From positions 38,180,969 through 38,244,968 of the forward strand of contig CM038468.1 in NCBI GenBank assembly GCA_021464415.1: a DNA stretch of 64,000 nucleotides. The letters run 5' to 3'. The stretch comes from Lonicera japonica. Its lineage: Eukaryota; Streptophyta; Magnoliopsida; Dipsacales; Caprifoliaceae. Positions within the stretch are counted from its first letter, which is position 1; each line of letters begins with the position of its first letter. Made by a program: the position numbers and the translations under genes. This document shows, one piece after another, positions 1 through 11,002 of the stretch. Below the pieces are notes generated by a model. The model worked only from the letters and a program-made list of their open reading frames with translations, was not told where the DNA came from and made no database searches.

Positions 1-407
1 TCCCATCCCCGTGCAATCTTGGGGATAACGACTCTATTATTGGATTGGGAGTTTTAGAAGAATGTCTTTGTATGGCTATAAAAACTCGTTTCGATATTTA
101 CGTATCTGTAATGAAGGAATACGGTATTGGAGAATCTTGGACGTATGTGAGAACTCTCCCATTTGACTTTAATCCGTTTCTTTTTACAAAGACTGATGAG
201 ATTTTAGGAAAGAAATATGCGCCTCAAGTATTGGCATACAACATGAAAAATAAAACACTGAGGGTGTTCAATTTGCCAAATGTCAACAACTTGTTGGACG
301 CAACTTCATTCATTCAAAATTTAGCTTCGCCAATTGGCCATGAGTGGGATGAGAATCGACACGCAAATCATGGGTGGAAGATAGAGTGGTTGAGAAATGG
401 AAGGTAA
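1..407 (+). CDS. F-box protein (type II paralog), C-terminal part only
   Basis: This is the 3' end of an F-box gene that starts upstream of the window. The frame is open from the first bases (reading from position 3) to TAA at 405-407. It matches the last third of the intact paralog at 58048-59187: the F-box-associated (FBA) stretch with a conserved ESWTYV block and the C-terminal EWDENRHANHG block. The F-box itself lies outside the window, so intactness cannot be judged. Family knowledge: F-box/FBA proteins bind SKP1 through the F-box and recruit substrates through the FBA region in SCF ubiquitin ligases. The visible part has no stop or frameshift, unlike the copies at 9187 and 53173. Confidence 0.8.
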   Translation, partial: PSPCNLGDNDSIIGLGVLEECLCMAIKTRFDIYVSVMKEYGIGESWTYVRTLPFDFNPFLFTKTDEILGKKYAPQVLAYNMKNKTLRVFNLPNVNNLLDATSFIQNLASPIGHEWDENRHANHGWKIEWLRNGR

Positions 408-1478
408 TTTTGGCAATTTTTTGTCAGATGAAGGTTTTAAATTGATCGACTTGGAATTAAGTTTATTGTTAATATATATATATATATAATTTCTTAGTTT
501 ATATGTTCATTCTTTGATCTTCTTTATTTATGTAGTTTGTTTCAACCATTGTTACTTTAATTGGTTAAGTAAAACCGTACAATATAGTGAGTTGATAAGA
601 AAAACCATATCTACTACCACCACTGCTTCTAATTAAAATTATTGATTATTTTTTAAAAAAAGATTATTTTTTAAAAACTTAGATATGTCGATATGCTAGT
701 TTTGGAATTAATTAGCGAGATATTGTAAGTAGAAAAAACACGACGCGTGACGCCTGTGTGCCTGTGCACGCTTCTTTTAGCGTACACGGATATCAAGTTA
801 ACTCATTAGGGAAATACAAAAATACTAAGATATAATAAAGCAATTGCTAACCACCGATGGTTATCTTTCATTGTCCGTTTTTTCTTTTTATAATTATCGT
901 CTCTTCATTTTAATTACAAACTAGGTATTGCTTGTGCCGAACCGCATGCCGATGTAAAAAAAAAATTCAATAATTAGAAAATAGCTAAATTGAACAAAAA
1001 TACATAATATCTAAACAGTGTGCAACCCAGAACATATATTAAAAAAAATGTATATGCAACGATCACACTATAATAAGACGGGCTTTTTTATGTACCCATA
1101 TAAATGAGCTATCATAAATAGATATGGCAATCGATCTAACTAAAAAGCAAGGGGTTGCTAAAGCCAAACTCGAGATGCAAAAATATATATTCGATCCGAC
1201 CAGATTGAAGTGGTTTTTAATTGAAAAACTCAAATTTGCCTCTGTTTCGCCATCTTTTTATGGCCAGGTTAGGTCAATTTTTCATCCATAATCATTCACC
1301 AATATATATATATAAATAAGTATTTTGAAAAATTAATGTATTCCATTATTATTACAATGACATTATATATTTTTAAAATTTTAATTATAAACATATGGTA
1401 TCATTGATAGTAACACTGTTTTACAAAAGTAATGTATTTTCTTTTAAAAAATTAATATTTAAATTTGTAAAACATTAA

Positions 1479-1520
<42 letters not shown>

Positions 1521-2204
1521 TTAAACTAAATGAAGGATTATGCCATTTGTCATCACTAATCATTCACCATACAATAACATTACATATTTCCAAATTTTAA
1601 TTGCAATTATTTGGTATCATTGGTAGTAAGATTGGTTTATAAAAGTAATGGTTTATTTTTTTTTGTTATAAAAAAAATAAAATATGTAAGTTTGTAAAAG
1701 ATTAAATAAAAACTTATATCTTTTTATATTTTTAAATTAAAAGAAGAATTAGGTTGGAATTCGATTTGAAATAAATAAATTGTGTAAAGTGGTTTGAATA
1801 TAAGTTATATGAAGAAAATATGTTTAAATGAGAAAAATGATTTAGAATAACTTTTCTTGTACACATAATTTTATAATAATAATGGATCTTATTTTATAGG
1901 TAGCAATAAGTAAATTTCAAATATGCAAATTTTAATAGTTTCTAATTTTTGTATTTAAAGTTAATGTATTTTAAATTTGAAAAGAAGTTGATGAGAGAGA
2001 ATAGATTGATGGAATTAAATAGAGAAAAAAATGTTGACTTCTTTGATTTGATGTTTTGAAAACATATCTAATGACCTAAAATTTATCTTGTTTATTGTAA
2101 TTATAGTGTGAGCCAAAATTAGTGATGTGACGTGGCTCACATTTAGTTACAATAAATAGAGTTTCCTTTAAGAAAGACGAAAAAAGGCAATTAAATTTTA
2201 CTGA
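408..2204. other. Spacer downstream of the first type II F-box gene
   Basis: AT-rich spacer with no supportable gene. It holds TA runs (470-490), a CA/TA microsatellite at about 1482-1520, and a long non-coding tract from about 1255 to 2200. That tract recurs at 33196-34080 and, inverted on itself, at 60623-61941. It is part of the duplicated block, not an independent element. Confidence 0.7.
1482..1520. repeat. Compound (CA)n(TA)n microsatellite
   Basis: About nine CA dinucleotides are followed directly by about ten TA dinucleotides. The same site at 33388-33402 has only a TA run, so its length differs between duplicated blocks. Confidence 0.9.
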
Positions 2205-3396
2205 TTAACACAAGGAATTTGTTATCCCCTCCAATGCTTCCCTCTACATATTAAGAGCTCTCATTGATAGCTTTAACAATGGCGTGGCCATTTGCACCAT
2301 TATACTTAGGGGTGTTCACGGTCCGGTTGACCGGACCGAATTGCCTAAGACCGGACCGGACCGGAAATTTCGATCCCAAAAAATAGAAGACCGGACCGGA
2401 CCGAAACACCTGTAAAGACCGGACCAGACTGGACCAGACCGGTTCGGTCCGGTTCCGGTCGGTCCATTCGGTCTGGGCTTTTTTTTTTGGGCCCAAAAGT
2501 TGTATTATGATAAAGAAAAAAAAAATTAGCACAAAAATAATATATATTAATAATATATATTAATTAGGGTTTGGTTTTAGTATTAATATTATATATTTAA
2601 ATATATATATATATATTAAAACCGGTCCGGTCCGGTCCGACCGTTGTGTTAAAATGCAAGACCGAAGACCGGACCGAAATGATTCGGTCCTTCAAAATTT
2701 AGACCGGACCGGACCGAATTCAAATGGTCCGGTCCAAATCGGTCCATTTTCCGATTCGGTTTTTTCGGTTTCTCGGTCCGGTTCGGTTTTTGAACACCCC
2801 TAATTATACTTCCCAATTCCCCTAATATCCGCAATATAGGCCTCGACATCCCCTTTGCGATGCATCCCAAATAGCCTCAATCCATCCTTAAACTTGCCAT
2901 TGGCAAAACTCGTAGTCATAGCCATCATGTGACTATGACCATCTTCCGAGCATGCAACATATAGTCCTTGTGCTTTCCCAACCAACACTAGTCCAAAAAT
3001 TGGACCTTCAAACAAGTCCTTGTCAATAATTATGACTGTGCTCAGTTCCAATTCTTGTAGTGTCACACTGGTTGGAAAAGGAATTTCAATTCCAGCTAAA
3101 CCTAGTGTTTAAGTGGCGGAATTTGGCATGGGAATTAGGATTTCGCCATATGGAGGAAAAAAACTTTGTGGTTTTGAGAAGGGTAGGTGGTCATCTAGTT
3201 TTGTTGCTGTTGGTGGTTGTGAAGTGGAGGGGTGTGTGGTAATTAATGTATTTCGCATATAAAAGGTAATTGGGCAAGGGTGGTGATGCGGCGATGGTTC
3301 GCTTATGGTTTGGGCGGAAAATGAGTAGTTGGTGAAGGCTAAGAGGAAGAGGAACCAAGTGGCGATTAACTTGGAAGGAGATTTAGGCATAGTCAT
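2205..3396 (-). pseudogene. Dirigent-like protein pseudogene, copy 1
   Basis: The chosen start is the Met-Thr-Met at 3396. It is followed by a clear signal peptide (hydrophobic TWFLFLLAFTNYSFSA), then an ITFYMRNTL block, then after a frame change the dirigent core LVGKAQGLYVACSEDG, MAMTTSFANG, LFGMHRKGDVEAYIADIRGIGKYN and the C-terminal AIVKAIN block. Dirigent proteins are secreted beta-barrel proteins that steer phenoxy-radical coupling; the extended linker resembles the ESB1/DIR25 group (family knowledge). Lesions: a reading-frame break near 3066-3110, a 496-bp hAT MITE at 2307-2802 inside the coding region, a TAA at 2251-2253, and loss of the last residues seen in the copy at 34125. It lies antisense to the F-box array. 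Confidence 0.75.
2307..2802. mobile_element. hAT-type MITE with GGTCC/GGACC repeats
   Basis: Perfect 12-bp terminal inverted repeats (TAGGGGTGTTCA / TGAACACCCCTA) are flanked by an exact 8-bp target duplication, attatact, at 2299-2306 and 2803-2810. The dirigent copy at 34125-34828 has the uninterrupted site near 34240. TIR sequence and 8-bp TSD fit the hAT superfamily. The interior is made of reiterated ggaccgg and ccggtcc blocks on both halves, so a single strand could fold back over much of its length. No transposase is present. Confidence 0.85.
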
Positions 3397-4250
3397 ATGG
3401 AATTGGCTAAGGGTAAAGGCACATGCGGAGGTACATTGGGCCAAGTGGGGTCGAGCGCCTCCACTTGGTTTAGGATTTTTTTTTAATTATATATGGGGTA
3501 TTTTTTGAAAATAATAATAATATGTAGGAGCTTATGTGTATAAATTTTTACTTTAGTTTACCAAAGTGTAAAAGAACCAAACTATACATAGGAATGTTAT
3601 TTTTCTTAAATACTTATCAATTTTATAAGATATGATCTCTTATAAACTCATCAATTTTTTCACAAAGTTCCCATATGGGATTAACTCATTTTTTTTTATC
3701 TCAAGTAACTCATTTTGGGTGGTAATTTCTCATTCACCCCATAATCATTTTGAGCAAACAAATATACAATTTCGATGTTAATTTTATAAGAAGTGATCTC
3801 TTATAAACTCATCAATTTTTTCATAAAGTTCCCATATGAGATTAACTCATTTTTATTACATTTTTTTATCTCAAGTAACTCACTTTGAGTGATAATTTCT
3901 CATTCACCCCATAATCATTTTGAGCAAACAAATATACAATTTCGATGTCCTCACGGAGGAGAATACAAATCTATAATAATATTTCAAAACTGATCGAGTG
4001 TGAGGTTCCACTCAAAATTACCCTCAAAATGGCTCTAAAAATGATATTTTACCTATTTTTCCAATACTACTAAGATAAATCCTTTCTTATATCTACTTTT
4101 TAATATTAGGTGTAATTAAATTTCTTAATTACTTATATAATAGTAGTTGTGATTCTTCATTAATTGCATAATATTATTAATACTATTATATTTGCATTAT
4201 ATTAATGCAATTTCTCATAATTGTTTACATTCTCCATTTGAGCTGTATGA

Positions 4251-4296
<46 letters not shown>
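4251..4296. repeat. (ATT)n microsatellite, about 15 units
   Basis: Uninterrupted ATT repeat of 46 bp. The orthologous position in the other block (35531-35610) carries about 27 units. Confidence 0.95.
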
Positions 4297-4297
<1 letters not shown>

Positions 4298-5671
4298 ATT
4301 CAAATTTTATGGTCTTGAATGTATTTTTGTGTGTTTTGAATTTCGCCCCCACTTAGCCAGATTCTTAGCTCCACCACTGGGTAAAGGGGTTGTGTACTTA
4401 ATTTTTAGTGCTTAAAATAATACCAAAATTTATTCGTTTTCATTTATATCCAATTAGAGGAGTAGTTTTGATATTGTAAATGGTAGTTTAACAGTTTGAC
4501 TTGTTGGCTAGACGGAAACCTTTCAAATGGGTGTCAATGTAAATTAATGTAAACTTTGGTTGCCAAAGGGGAATATATGTAAATAAATGGGAGCCAAAAG
4601 GTAAATGACCCAACTTTTTATAACTTATGTTAATTTTGTAACTTGTGCTTAATATAATAAATTAATAATAATACTAGACGTCGACACATGCGCAATGCGT
4701 GTGGACGATTTATTACTTCCATTTTAAGAGAGGCCAACTATATTTTTGAATAAATAATAAATACACAAGCAAAATAAAAAATTCACTAAAATTTAGTGTC
4801 ATAACCGCTTTCCATTGCTTCCATTTTTTATTAAAATAGTGATTACTTAAGGTAATATCTTAAACGTTGTACGTGAGACCAGTATATCTAAAACATGGTA
4901 CACAGTACCAATATTTTAAACACTATATTAAAAAAAGGGACCTATTTTAAACACTATATCTAAAAATGGCGGTAGAGTTTTAATTTTTGTTCATCTTTGT
5001 AAATGCGGACAACATAAATAATTAAAGAGTGCACTCATTAAAATTTTTGTACTGTCACAGATTATTTGAGAATGACCTGGATCTGCTTAGACTATTCAGA
5101 CTTGAGTAGACAATAAACTTAATTAAATAACAAGAAACACAACCAAACAATTTCACAAAGGCAAAAAAATAATATGGTTTGATACAATTTAGCTACTCCT
5201 CAATTAGTTATCAGAGATTTTTTTTTATTCATAATATGCTTAACATGAACCTTTATAATACAAATTAACATTTTTCATGCATATATACAATAACAAGAAA
5301 GGAAAAAAAAAAAAAGGCAAACAAAATATAAGAATTGCATAGGGCTATCAATTGGGCCAAGTAGGCCTGAAGCCCACCTGTTTGGCCCACTAAATTGACG
5401 ACGGAATTTTAATTGAGTTTGAGCCGGGTAGAGTGTTGATAATATTTTAAACCCGAATTATGAGTTGAATTTGAGTACGTAAGGAAAGTTTTACTTTGGG
5501 CCGATTTATGCTCAAAAATGCAATCCCAAATCCGACTCGGATAGCCCCGTTCACAAGCCTAAAATTGTAGGAAAAAGCTCATGATCTTACAAAAAAATTC
5601 TTTCCTTAACGCAAGTAATTCGCAAACCCGGATTATGGAAAGAAAAAAAAAGGGAAAGGAAAAGGAGTTTA

Positions 5672-5679
5672 AAACCCTA
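5672..5679 (+). promoter_or_regulatory. telo-box (AAACCCTA) upstream of type I F-box gene
   Basis: AAACCCTA lies 163 bp before the ATG. The same octamer is kept upstream of four other F-box copies: 9136-9143, 37256-37263, 54800-54807 and 57995-58002. Telo-boxes are known plant promoter elements; a role here is inferred from conservation only. Confidence 0.4.
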
Positions 5680-5842
5680 TCCTTTTTTGGTTATAAGAAA
5701 GCTGACATGGGGAGTAAGGGCATTGCCGTTCGATAGAGTGAAATCTAAAGGAAACACTAGGAAAAAAAAAAAAAACAGAAGCAGCAGCCGCCCTAGCTTC
5801 AAGATAAAGTGAGAGATAATTTTGGAGGAGAAGAAGAAAACA

Positions 5843-7030
5843 ATGGAATCACAATTAGCAGGCACAGAATCACAATTCCAGGAAAGGAAAATAGTGAAAC
5901 GAGAAAGACTGATGGAATCGGAATTACCACACGAAATCATTGACGAGATACTCTCTAGACTACCAGTTCAGTCTCTTTTGCGATTTAAGTGCGTTTGCAA
6001 ACGCTGGCTTTCTACAATTTCTGATCCTAATTTTCATCAAAAGACAGAGATCGAGTCAATTCTCGTTGTGGAATCATTAAAAACTCTTGCTGCCTCTCTT
6101 ATCTCAATTGATGCTAATAAATTTGTTACCAAATCGTTCTCCGTACCATGTAATGAAACGAAAAATTACTATTACGAAAATATTGTCGTCTCCAATTCAT
6201 GTAACGGCTTGGTGATAATGGGCATTCGAGAGTCCTTTTTCCTGTTCAATCCATCGACTCGGTATTTCGCCAAAGTTTTAGTAATGAATTGCTCGCACCA
6301 GAACAATGTTGTCATGGCCGGGCTTTGTTACGACACTTATACTAATGATTACAAGGCTGTAATCAGGTTTATGCACCGTTTTGAGCATGGCAGAGTTGTC
6401 GTGGTAGCTAGTTTGAAGACAAAACGGTGTGTCCAGATTAATTTCCCTTTTGATGTTAATTCTACAAAGGCTGGTCCGGTAGTGAATGGCACGATGCATT
6501 GGACCGTTAACGATAGCGTCAATAATCGACAGTCCCAAAAAATTATTTACTTTGACCCGTCTAGGAATTTATTCGAGGAGTTCCCATCCCCACCATCACA
6601 ATTTGGGGGTATAAAAGCTATTAAAAAACCTATTTTTCATTTGGGAGTTTCAGGAGGATATCTTTGTATGGTTAAATTGTGTCGTTTCAATATTGAAGTA
6701 CTGATAATGAAGAAATACGGTATTAGAGAATCTTGGACGTCTCTGACTACTATGCCACTACCGTCTCATCCGTTTCCGCCGTTTATTTTTACAAATAATG
6801 GTGATATCATGATTGTACAAAAGAAAAACAAGTCCCAAGTATTGGCAGACAATCCGGAAAAATAGACAACGAGGATCTTCGAATTGCCAAATGTCGAGAA
6901 CTTGTTGTTGGACGGGGTTTCAATAGTTCAAAATATAGCTTGGCCGAGTGGCAATGAGTGGGATGAGATTCGGCACAAGAATCATGGGGTGGAGATAGAG
7001 TGGCTGAAAACGGAAGATAATTTGGTCTAA
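5843..7030 (+). pseudogene. F-box/FBA protein, type I, truncated by a late stop
   Basis: The ATG at 5843 is chosen because all type I copies share the MESQLAGTESQFQ start. The F-box is at about residues 30-72 (LPHEIIDEILSRLPVQSLLRFKCVCKRWL), followed by an FBA-type region (SCNGLVI, FFLFNPSTRYF, GLCYDTYTNDYKAV, VVNGTMHWTV). The frame is open for 340 codons and then meets TAG at 6863-6865. The same codon is AAG in the copies at 37420 and 54962. After this stop the old frame continues for 54 codons to TAA at 7028-7030 and still matches the paralogs. A protein lacking the last ~55 residues could still be made, so this may be a shortened gene and not a dead one. Confidence 0.85.
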
Positions 7031-7894
7031 TTTTTGTTTGATGAAAGGTTTATTCTCGGTTTGTATTCATTCAATGACTTAGTAGACTGTTTGTTCTTCT
7101 TTATGTTGTTTGGTTTGATCATTGTCACTTCTTTTTTGATGAGGAAAAGCCGGCAAAACGTGTCCGCAAACTACTCAAAAACTAGACTCGTTCAACACCA
7201 GCATTCTAAATCTAGGAGGCAGAAAAGGGACAAGCACCGGAATTCAGAAATTCAGAAAATGAAAACTTAAAAATTAGTTAAATAATTTAATGTAAAATAT
7301 TTGATAATTTTGTCTACGGCTTTATAGCTGGTTAGCATCCTCCTTACCTTCACAATAAAGAGATCTTGAGTTCGGCGGTCCACATGAACGTAATTATTAA
7401 ATCTAATATTATATTCACCTTTGTGGTGATTGTGTGTCCACTGTTTGTAAACTATTGCTTTGTATCAAAAATAGACATTCAATAATTTTAATTTCCATTT
7501 ATGTTTTAAACTGATTTCTCACAAAAAAACCTAAAGAAGTAGGCTTTACATTAGCTATTTTACCGGCTTCTATTTTTTCATTATAACATCAATGAGTTGT
7601 TTTTATGTTTTATTTTTTTTATTGCCTTTGAAAATGCCTTCTTTGTGGCATCTAAAACAAAATGGAAAAACAAGTAGGAACTATCTCTAGATTCCGACTA
7701 AATCGATTTAAATAATTAATTTATCAAGTAAGACCAAAAATCTAATATTTTCTACTGAAGATTTAAGTAGCAGACTAAATTAATAAAATAAACCCATTTG
7801 ACAATGTTCACCCTGAATATACTATTTTTCTCTTTAAATACCATTTATTAACCCAATCTGCTGATTATATGGTATTTAAAGTTGGGTTCACATC
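7031..7894. other. Spacer between type I and type II F-box genes
   Basis: Non-coding, conserved with 38588-39540 and 56113-57030. An 80-100 bp segment present in those two copies (about 38790-38880 and 56275-56360) is missing here near 7225. Nothing else is recognised before the SINE. Confidence 0.6.
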
Positions 7895-8011
7895 AAAGCT
7901 GCTGGTTCGAATACTACTATTGGGTCGTGGGAGCATGTTCCCCCCATTTCTTAAATGATGTTTTGTTATTTGATTTAATGTGAGCGGTGGTTTAATTTTC
8001 AAAAAAAAAAG
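7895..8011 (+). mobile_element. 5'-truncated tRNA-derived SINE
   Basis: A 117-bp insertion is flanked by an exact 14-bp duplication, gttgggttcacatc (7881-7894 and 8012-8025). It contains a pol III B-box-like GGTTCGAATAC near its left end and finishes in a 10-base A run. The sibling spacers (39530, 57020) have no insertion here. Variable-length TSD, B box and A tail together indicate a SINE. The left part with the A box is missing or too diverged to see. Confidence 0.75.
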
Positions 8012-8636
8012 GTTGGGTTCACATCCACATGTTTTTTGATGTTGCTTTAAAATTTACTTGTTTACTAAAACTATATATGAAAACCGAGTAAACCCGGACC
8101 GAAAAGTTGGCTTCAGGCCCAATTGATTCACAAAATATAATTGAATTTTCAATTTTAATTTGGGTCTCACTAATTTCCACTCGGCTTGACGGAAATTGAA
8201 ATACAAATATTAATATCAATTTAGCTATTGAACTATTTGTGTGAAATAAATCACATGTAAGTAAGAAAACCTTAAATAGAGGTATACAAAAAAAATGATG
8301 TTTTGTTATTTGATTTAATGTGAGCGGTGGTTTGATTTTCAAAAAAAAAAAAGTTGGGTTCACATCCACATGTTTTTTGATGTTGCTTTAAAATTTACTT
8401 GTTTACTAAAACTATATATGAAAACCGAGTAAACCCGGACCGAAAAGTTGGCTTCAGGCCCAATTGATTCACAAAATATAATTGAATTTTCAATTTTAAT
8501 TTGGGTCTCACTAATTTCCACTCAGCTTGACGGAAATTGAAATACAAATATTAATATCAATTTAGCTATTGAACTATTTGTGTGAAATAAATCACATGTA
8601 AGTAAGAAAACCTTAAATAGAGGTATACAAAAATGG
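7957..8636. repeat. Tandem duplication, unit 340 bp
   Basis: Bases 7957-8296 and 8297-8636 are near-identical direct copies. The unit includes the tail of the SINE plus about 280 bp of flanking spacer. The duplication is therefore younger than the SINE insertion. Confidence 0.9.
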
Positions 8637-9186
8637 AAATATATGATTCTTATATTATTCTTTACTTCTTTCCCCAAATCTTCTTAAATAGCTAAAAGAG
8701 TAGTGTTTTATTTAATGTCAAATAATTCAATATCATCATTCGGCCGCACGATGAATATATATCTTACGGTCCACATTAAATAAAGACTTTTAATTTTCTT
8801 TTATTGGACAACATTCTTTTTACTAATTACACGCAACTTTCCACAGAATTGATTAATTCCTTTCTTAATAAAAATCATTTTTATTTATTGATAAATATAA
8901 TTCCTTTCACAATAACATGCAGTACTACAATTATCCCAACCGGGGAGAAACTCGCAGTTCAAAATAAATGACATGGCCACAATGTCGAAAATTTTACAAA
9001 GGTAATTAAATTTGTTGTCAAAAATATTACAGAGGTAATTAAATTTCTTTTTATTAAATTGGACTATAATTTACTCTGTCACGTTCTAGTTCCGCCCCAA
9101 ATTACTTGCCTCAAACGCTTCAGAATAAATTTTAAAAACCCTAGATTTAGGAATAAGGGGTTTTAGGTGCCACTGAAAAAAAAACA
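8637..9186. other. 5' flank of type II F-box gene
   Basis: Conserved with 57490-58047 upstream of the intact type II gene, including a telo-box (9136-9143) shortly before the ATG. No other gene seen. Confidence 0.6.
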
Positions 9187-10128
9187 ATGGAATCAGAGTT
9201 ACTAATTATGCAAAACAAAGGGAAACGGCAGAGAGTGATGGAAGCACAATTGGTTCATATACTAGACGAAATTCTTGATGAGATACTCTCCAGACTCTCA
9301 ATTAAATCTCTTATGCGATTTAAGTGTGTTTGTAAGTTATGGCTTTTTAGAATTTCAAATCTTAATTTTCATCATAAGACAGGGTTGGAGTCGATTCTCC
9401 TTATTGAAAAATCGGAATCTCCGACAGTCTCTGTTTACTCAATTGATGACGCCTTTGCTACGATGCGTCTACTAATGATTACAAGGTCGTAGTTCGATTC
9501 ACACACCGTTTTGGTTGTCTCAAAGTCGTCGTGGTAGCAAGTTTGAAGACAAAACGATGGGTCCAGATTAATTTCCCTTTCGTTGTTGCTAGCTTCTACA
9601 AAGGCAGGGCCTATAGTGAATAGTAGGATGCATTGGACCGTCAATGAAAGAGCTAATAATCAACGTACAAGGTTCAAAAAAGTTATATGCTTTGATCCAC
9701 ATAAGAATTTATTCGAGGAATTTCCATCCCCGTGCAATTTTGGGGATAAAGACTCTATTATTGGATTGGGAGTTCTAGAAGAATGTCTTTGTATGGCTAC
9801 AAAGACTCGTTTCAATATTTACGTATTTGTAATGAAGGAATACGGTATTGGAGAATCTTGGACGTGTGTGAGACCTCTCCCATTAGACTTTAATCCGTTT
9901 CTTTTTACAAAGAATGATGAGATTTTAGGAAAGAAATATGCGCCTCAAGTATTGGCATACAACATGAAAAAAAAAACACTGAGGGAGTTCAATTTGCCAA
10001 ATATCAACAACTTGTTGAACGCAATTTCATTCATTCAAAATTTAGCTTCGCCAATTGGCTATGAGTGGAATGAGAATCGACACGCAAATCATGGTTGAAA
10101 GATAGAGTGGTTGAGAAATGGACAGTAA
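9187..10128 (+). pseudogene. F-box/FBA protein pseudogene, type II
   Basis: It starts at the same ATG as the intact paralog at 58048 (MESELLIMQNKGKRQR). The F-box is present (EILDEILSRLSIKSLMRFKCVCKLWL). Relative to the paralog, a 202-bp segment is deleted just after SVYSIDD (joint near 9449), which shifts the frame and ends the first frame at 9492. A 4-bp insertion (tagc, near 9587) follows. The FBA part is then readable at 9583-10098 and ends in TGA where the paralog has TGG in the NHGW block. The ancestral stop is TAA at 10126-10128. Three independent lesions make it a clear pseudogene. Confidence 0.9.
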
Positions 10129-10997
10129 TTTTGGCAATTTTTTGTCGGATGAAGGTTTTAAATTGATCGACTTGGAATTAAGTTTATTGTTTATATATAT
10201 ATATATATATATAATTTCTTATTTTATATGTTCATTCTTTGATCTTCTTTATATATGTAGTTTGTTTCAATCATTTTTACGTCAATTGCTTAAGTAAAAC
10301 CGTACAATATAGTGAGTTGATAAGAAAAACCATATCTACTACCACTACTGCTTCTAATTAAAATTATTAAGTATTATTTTAAAAAAGATTGTTTTTTAAA
10401 AACTTAGCTATGTCGATGTGCTAGTTTTGAACTTAATTAGCCAGATATTGTAAGTAGAAAAAACGCGGCACGTGACGCCTGTGCTGCTGTGCACGCTTCT
10501 TTTAGCGTACACGGATATCAAGTTAACTCATTAGGGAAATACAAAAATACCAAGATATAATAAAGCAATTCCTAACCACCGATGGTTATCTTTCATTGTT
10601 CGTTTTTTCTTTTTTTAATTATTATCTCTTCATTTTAATTACAAACTAGGTATTGCTTGTGCCGAATGGCATGGCGATGTAAAACAAAAAAAAAATTAGA
10701 AAATAGCGAGATTGAACAAAAATACATAATATCTAAATAATGTGCAACCCAAAACATATATTAAAAAAAACTGTAAATGCAACAATCACACTATAATAAA
10801 ACGGGCTTTTTTATGTACCCACATAAATGAGCTATCATAAATAGATATGGCAATCGATCTAACTATCAAGAAAGGGGTTGTTAAAGCCAAACTCGAGATG
10901 CAAAAATATATATTCGACCCGACTAGATTGAAGTGGTTTTAAATTGAAAAACTCAATTTTTTTGTCGTTTCGCTATCTTATTATGGCCAGGTTAGGT
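10129..10997. other. Spacer downstream of type II pseudogene
   Basis: Non-coding, strongly similar to 408-1275. It ends at the target site of the large nested insertion. Confidence 0.7.
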
Positions 10998-11002
10998 CAA
11001 TT
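10998..11002. repeat. Left target-site duplication (caatt)
   Basis: caatt here and at 33191-33195 bracket the outer insertion. Joining the two flanks restores gtcaatttgtcatccc, as expected from the unoccupied sibling sites near 1275 and 60670. Confidence 0.85.

Larger units (their letters stand above)
3400..5842. other. Spacer between dirigent pseudogene and type I F-box gene
   Basis: No gene seen. It contains a tandem duplication of about 175 bp (about 3608-3780 and 3781-3956), where the equivalent block at 35050-35250 has one copy. It also holds an ATT microsatellite (4251-4296) and a long tract (about 4990-5840) conserved before all three type I F-box genes. Confidence 0.65.

Noticed and set aside
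7895..7920. Possible tRNA gene because of a B-box
   Set aside because: No A box, no cloverleaf; A tail and TSD show a SINE.
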